DNA of 64,000 bases from Pimelobacter simplex (GTDB lineage: Bacteria; Actinomycetota; Actinomycetes; Propionibacteriales; Nocardioidaceae), in assembly GCF_900114845.1 (NCBI RefSeq), contig NZ_FOUK01000006.1, forward strand, positions 134,048-198,047, in the 5' to 3' direction. This document shows, one piece after another, positions 60,989 to 64,000 of the stretch. Within the stretch, counting starts at the first letter, position 1, and the number at the start of each line of letters is the position of its first letter. Below the pieces are notes generated by a model. The model did not search any database, had not been told where the DNA came from, and worked only from the letters and a program-made list of their open reading frames with translations. The translations under genes and the position numbers were made by a program.

Positions 60989-62160
60989 TGTCCGCCTCCC
61001 AGCAGGTCGTCGAGGTCGTCCACCACGTCGATGCCCGGCCGGACGGCGACCCCGCCGCCGCTGCCCCCCTTGACGGCCTGCGGACCGCGGACGTTGCCCT
61101 CGCGGCGCGGCGCGGTGCAGCCGGCCCGCGTGTTCAACGGTGGCCCCTCGTCCGTCACGGTGCCCCGGCGCTGGGTCGTGCCACTGTAGCCAGTCACGCA
61201 CGGCAGCGGGTTGAAGAAGGTGGGCACCATGCCGAGGCTGACGCCGCGCCCGCTCGTCGTCGCCCAGCCGATGCTGACCGCCTCGGGCAGCCGGACCATC
61301 GCGTCGCGCACGCCGGCGGAGTTGACGCCGAAGATCGTCGCGGTCGAGACGAGGTTGTTCATCAGGATCGACAGCGGCGTCCCGACGTCGCGGATCAGCA
61401 GGCTCACCTCGCGCGAGGCGCCCGGCGTGGCGGCGATCAGGGTGCGCAGGTCGGCGTCGGAGTCGGCCAGCGTCGCGGAGAACAGCGCCAGGTCCTCGCT
61501 GTAGGAGCGCATCGCGTCCCCGGCCTCGTCCTGGGTCTGCAGCACCCGCTCGGCGTTGCGGATCAGGGAGGCGCTGACCAGGAAGTTGTCGTCGGCGGCC
61601 TTCTGGAACTCCATCGAGGTCCGCAGCAGCCGCCCGAAGTCGTCGCCCACTCCGCGGGAGAGGTCGTAGCCCTCGTCGATGACGGTGGTCAGCGAGTCGG
61701 AGGGGATGGAGGCGGCGAGGTCGCGTCCGGAGCGCAGTACCTCGGCGAGGTCCTGGGGCAGCGCGTCCGGTCCGCCGCGCAGGTGGTCGCCGTCGGCGAG
61801 CACCTCGTCGTCGTCGGAGCCGCGCAGGTCGAGGTACTGCTCGCCGATCGACGAGCGGTTGCGCACCGCGGCCGTCGCGTCGGCCGGGATGTCCGGCGCG
61901 TCGGGGCGGATCTCGACGTCGATGTCGACGCCGTCGGAGGTCGGGGTCATGTCGGTGACCTCGCCGACCTGGACGCCGCGGTAGGTCACCTCGGAGTTGA
62001 CGAAGAGACCGCCGGCGTCGGGCAGCGAGACGGTGACCCGGTAGCCGCTGCTGAACGGCGTGAAGCCGACGTAGGAGGCACCGAGGTAGCTGGTGCCGAG
62101 CAGTGCCACGAGCACGAACAGGCCGAGCTTGACGTGGACACCGCGGGTGAGCTGCTGCAT
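60985..62160 (-). CDS. MCE-family protein (MceF-like)
   Basis: A 391-residue subunit of an Mce lipid-transport system. Residues 8-30 form an N-terminal helix (VKLGLFVLVALLGTSYLGA), followed by an MCE/MlaD domain (YRVTVSLPDAGGLFVNSEVT, then RGVQVGEVTDMTPTSDGVD) and a helical part that would line the channel. The C-terminal 100 residues have paired cysteines (PCVTGYSG, RAGCTAPRRE). ATG 62160 is 1 nt after the mceE stop. It probably forms a hexamer with the other Mce proteins across the cell envelope. Confidence 0.87.
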   Translation of the reverse strand: MQQLTRGVHVKLGLFVLVALLGTSYLGASYVGFTPFSSGYRVTVSLPDAGGLFVNSEVTYRGVQVGEVTDMTPTSDGVDIDVEIRPDAPDIPADATAAVRNRSSIGEQYLDLRGSDDDEVLADGDHLRGGPDALPQDLAEVLRSGRDLAASIPSDSLTTVIDEGYDLSRGVGDDFGRLLRTSMEFQKAADDNFLVSASLIRNAERVLQTQDEAGDAMRSYSEDLALFSATLADSDADLRTLIAATPGASREVSLLIRDVGTPLSILMNNLVSTATIFGVNSAGVRDAMVRLPEAVSIGWATTSGRGVSLGMVPTFFNPLPCVTGYSGTTQRRGTVTDEGPPLNTRAGCTAPRREGNVRGPQAVKGGSGGGVAVRPGIDVVDDLDDLLGGGQ

Positions 62161-62161
62161 C

Positions 62162-63499
62162 TCACTCGCCTCCTTCTGCGACCCGGGAGTCGCTCTGGCT
62201 CGGGGCCGAACCGCTGCCGGACGGCGTTCCCGACGGCGTCCCGCCGGACGTGCCGGGGCTGCTCGGCGTGCCGGTGGTGCCGGACGGCGAGCCGCCGGGC
62301 GTGGTCGGCAGGATCGACGGCCCCGGGATGGTCGGCGTCCCGAGCCCGGGGGCCGCGCTGTCGGTGGGCGGCAGGACGGTCGGCGGCGGGTCCGCTGGGA
62401 GGTGGGAGCGGCCGGAGCCCGCCACCGGCCTGCCGGCCAGCGGCTGAGGCCACTGGCAGCCGATGGCCGCACACCCGTCGGGCAGGGTGCGGAAGTTCGT
62501 CGTCATGAAGACGTTGAGGTAGTCGCCCTTGATCGCGCCCAGGACCGAGTCCGGGAACGGGTAGGTCAGCAGGATCTCCATCGAGTACGGGAGGTCCGCG
62601 CCGGCCTTCGCGAGCTCGGAGAGGATCGGGTCGAGCGCCTCGAGGTCGGCGACCATGTCGGCCTGCGAGGCGTCGAGGGTGCGCACGGTGACCTTGGAGA
62701 GCCGGTCGAGGGCGCTCAGCATCCGGGTCAGCTGGGGACGCTGCTCGGTGAGCACCTTCATGCCGGGCGAGAGCCCGTCGAGGACGTCGGCGATCTGCTC
62801 GCGGTCGCCGTCGAGCGTCGTGGCGAGCCGGGCCAGGCCGTCGATGGCCGTGGTGATGGCCTCCTTGCGGTCGTCGAGGACGCCGACGAACCGGTCGACC
62901 TCGGTCAGGAAGGCCTTCACCTCGCCGGTGCGGCCCTCGCCGGCCGCCTGCAGCTCGCGCGAGATCTCCTGGAACTGGCCGATCCCGCCGCCGTTGAGGA
63001 CGAGCGAGAGCGCGCCGAGCACCTGCTCCGCGGTCGCCGCGGCGTCGGTGTCGGCGGTGCTGAGCCGGGCGCCGTCGGCGAGGGTGCCCGGGGCCGGGGA
63101 GCCCGCTCCCCCACCCTCGGGGCGGACGAGCGCGACGTACTTCTCGCCCAGCAGCGAGGTCTGCTGCAGCCGGGCGATCGTCTGCGCCGGGAGGTCCACG
63201 TCGCCGCGCACCTCCATCTTCACCACGGCGGTGCGCCCGTCGGAGCCGAGAGACACCTTGGTCACCCGCCCGACCGCGACGTTGTCGACCTTGACGTTCG
63301 ACTGGGGCACGAGGTCGAGCACGTCGGTGAACTCGGCGGTGAGCGTGATCGGGTCGTCGCCGACGTCGGCGCCGCCGGGCAGCGGGGCGTCGTAGACGCC
63401 GCCGCCGAGGATGCCGCAGCCGGTCAGGCCGAGGCTGAGGGCGGCCAGCAGGGCGGCCGCCGTACGACGGACGCGGGTGGTCGGTGCGCGCATGGTCAC
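62162..63499 (-). CDS. MCE-family lipoprotein (MceE-like)
   Basis: A 445-residue lipoprotein. The signal peptide ends at LTGC, with C28 the lipidation site (LSLGLTGCGI). The MCE domain has ITLTAEFTDVLDLVPQSNVK and RVTKVSLGSDGR; a long helical region follows (about 130-330), then a Pro/Ser/Gly/Thr-rich tail (about 370-445). GTG 63499 overlaps the previous stop by GTGA. MceE (LprK type) is normally the lipoprotein subunit of the Mce complex. Confidence 0.9.
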   Translation of the reverse strand: MTMRAPTTRVRRTAAALLAALSLGLTGCGILGGGVYDAPLPGGADVGDDPITLTAEFTDVLDLVPQSNVKVDNVAVGRVTKVSLGSDGRTAVVKMEVRGDVDLPAQTIARLQQTSLLGEKYVALVRPEGGGAGSPAPGTLADGARLSTADTDAAATAEQVLGALSLVLNGGGIGQFQEISRELQAAGEGRTGEVKAFLTEVDRFVGVLDDRKEAITTAIDGLARLATTLDGDREQIADVLDGLSPGMKVLTEQRPQLTRMLSALDRLSKVTVRTLDASQADMVADLEALDPILSELAKAGADLPYSMEILLTYPFPDSVLGAIKGDYLNVFMTTNFRTLPDGCAAIGCQWPQPLAGRPVAGSGRSHLPADPPPTVLPPTDSAAPGLGTPTIPGPSILPTTPGGSPSGTTGTPSSPGTSGGTPSGTPSGSGSAPSQSDSRVAEGGE

Positions 63500-64000
63500 T
63501 GTCCTCCGTCCACGCCGGGCAGGAGCAGCGGCGGCGCGTCGCCCGAGGTCCGGGCGGACTTGCCGTCCTTGCTCCAGACAGTCAGCTCGTTGAGGTTGCC
63601 GCGCCCCTGCAGCGTCCCGGACGCCGGGTCGTAGGCGTTGATGAAGTTCTGCAGCGCGAGCGGGATCAGGCGCACCGCCTCGGCCAGCGACCGGCGCTGG
63701 TTGACGAGCACCTGGGTGGGCCCGCGCAGGCCGTCGACGCTCTTCTTGAGCGCGGCCCGGTTGTCCTTGACGAAGCCCTCGAGCATGCCCAGCGCCTTGC
63801 CGAGCTCGGTGATCGAGGCGGCGAGGTTCTCGCGGTCCTCGGCGAGGTACTCGGCGACCAGGGCGAGCTTCTCGTTGGCGCCGGCGACGCCCTTGTCGTG
63901 CTTGAGGAGCGTCTCGTTGAGGGTGTCGAGGTTGCGCACCGTCGCGAAGAAGTCCTGGTCGAAGCCGGCGATCGTCGTGGACGCGTCGGAGAAGTTGCCG
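63496..64000 (-). CDS. MCE-family protein (MceD-like), 5' part outside window
   Basis: The 3' 167 codons of an mce gene that continues past the right edge. The visible part is the helical tail (LNETLLKHDKGVAGANEKLA, LGKALGMLEGFVKDNRAALK, VNQRRSLAEAVRLIPLALQN) and an end LTVWSKDGKSARTSG. GTG 63939 is only an internal codon; the frame stays open to base 64000. By position before mceE it is MceD-like. The rest of the operon, including YrbE permeases, should lie to the right. Confidence 0.85.
   Translation of the reverse strand, partial: GNFSDASTTIAGFDQDFFATVRNLDTLNETLLKHDKGVAGANEKLALVAEYLAEDRENLAASITELGKALGMLEGFVKDNRAALKKSVDGLRGPTQVLVNQRRSLAEAVRLIPLALQNFINAYDPASGTLQGRGNLNELTVWSKDGKSARTSGDAPPLLLPGVDGGQ

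Overview
The window is very GC-rich, densely packed DNA from an actinobacterium. Its gene set (DUF3027 and DUF2530 proteins, an XPB helicase with its partner, a mycothiol-type DinB enzyme, an mce locus, a CysQ-type phosphatase) and many GTG starts and leaderless genes point to Propionibacteriales, most likely a Nocardioides-like organism. That placement is inference from gene content; no rRNA or tRNA gene is visible. No phage, insertion sequence, CRISPR array or large mobile island was seen.

Layout. 1-3.7 kb: a secreted lytic transglycosylase-like protein, a PhoH-like ATPase, trmB and a small membrane protein. 3.7-8.2 kb: the str operon (rpsL-rpsG-fusA-tuf, minus strand) with a clear promoter (8169-8197) and a UUCG-loop terminator (3651-3682). 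8.2-11.4 kb: a MarR-MFS-purine permease operon. 11.5-16 kb: small housekeeping and unknown genes around a DUF3027 protein, an MFS exporter and a cold-shock-domain protein. 16-19.8 kb: a PP2C phosphatase with two FHA proteins. 19.8-23.8 kb: a helicase-associated protein and XPB helicase. 24.5-26.9 kb: Lon protease.

27-34.9 kb is the metabolic centre: a complete catechol ortho-cleavage (beta-ketoadipate) pathway in two divergent blocks, pcaF-pcaI-pcaJ on the minus strand and lysR, lysR, catB, catA, catC, pcaD on the plus strand. Together they would convert catechol to cis,cis-muconate, muconolactone, beta-ketoadipate enol-lactone, beta-ketoadipate, its CoA ester and finally acetyl-CoA plus succinyl-CoA. 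The dyads in the regulatory gaps look like LysR sites. An arylsulfatase with a divergent MarR-like regulator follows.

37.5-55 kb is a mosaic of small units: a BASS transporter, chorismate mutase, an ArsR/DinB pair, a TrpB2-like enzyme, RtcB, an AlkB homologue behind a LexA-type box, CysQ, pth-rplY, a MarR/mycothiol-enzyme pair, an AAA ATPase behind a 39-nt dyad, a GCS2-family ligase and an FG-GAP repeat protein. 55-64 kb: a WS/DGAT acyltransferase, an orphan DNA methyltransferase back-to-back with a Mug-type glycosylase, and the 3' part of an mce lipid-transport operon that runs off the right edge.

Two organisational themes recur. Adjacent co-directional genes often overlap by ATGA, GTGA or TGATG. 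Many isolated genes have a TANNNT-like -10 box ending 6-7 nt before the start codon, which implies leaderless mRNAs. The most unusual non-coding feature is a pair of inverted-repeat elements (38557-38760 and 47665-47738) sharing the end sequence CTTGTAACTACGTGTT or a close variant.
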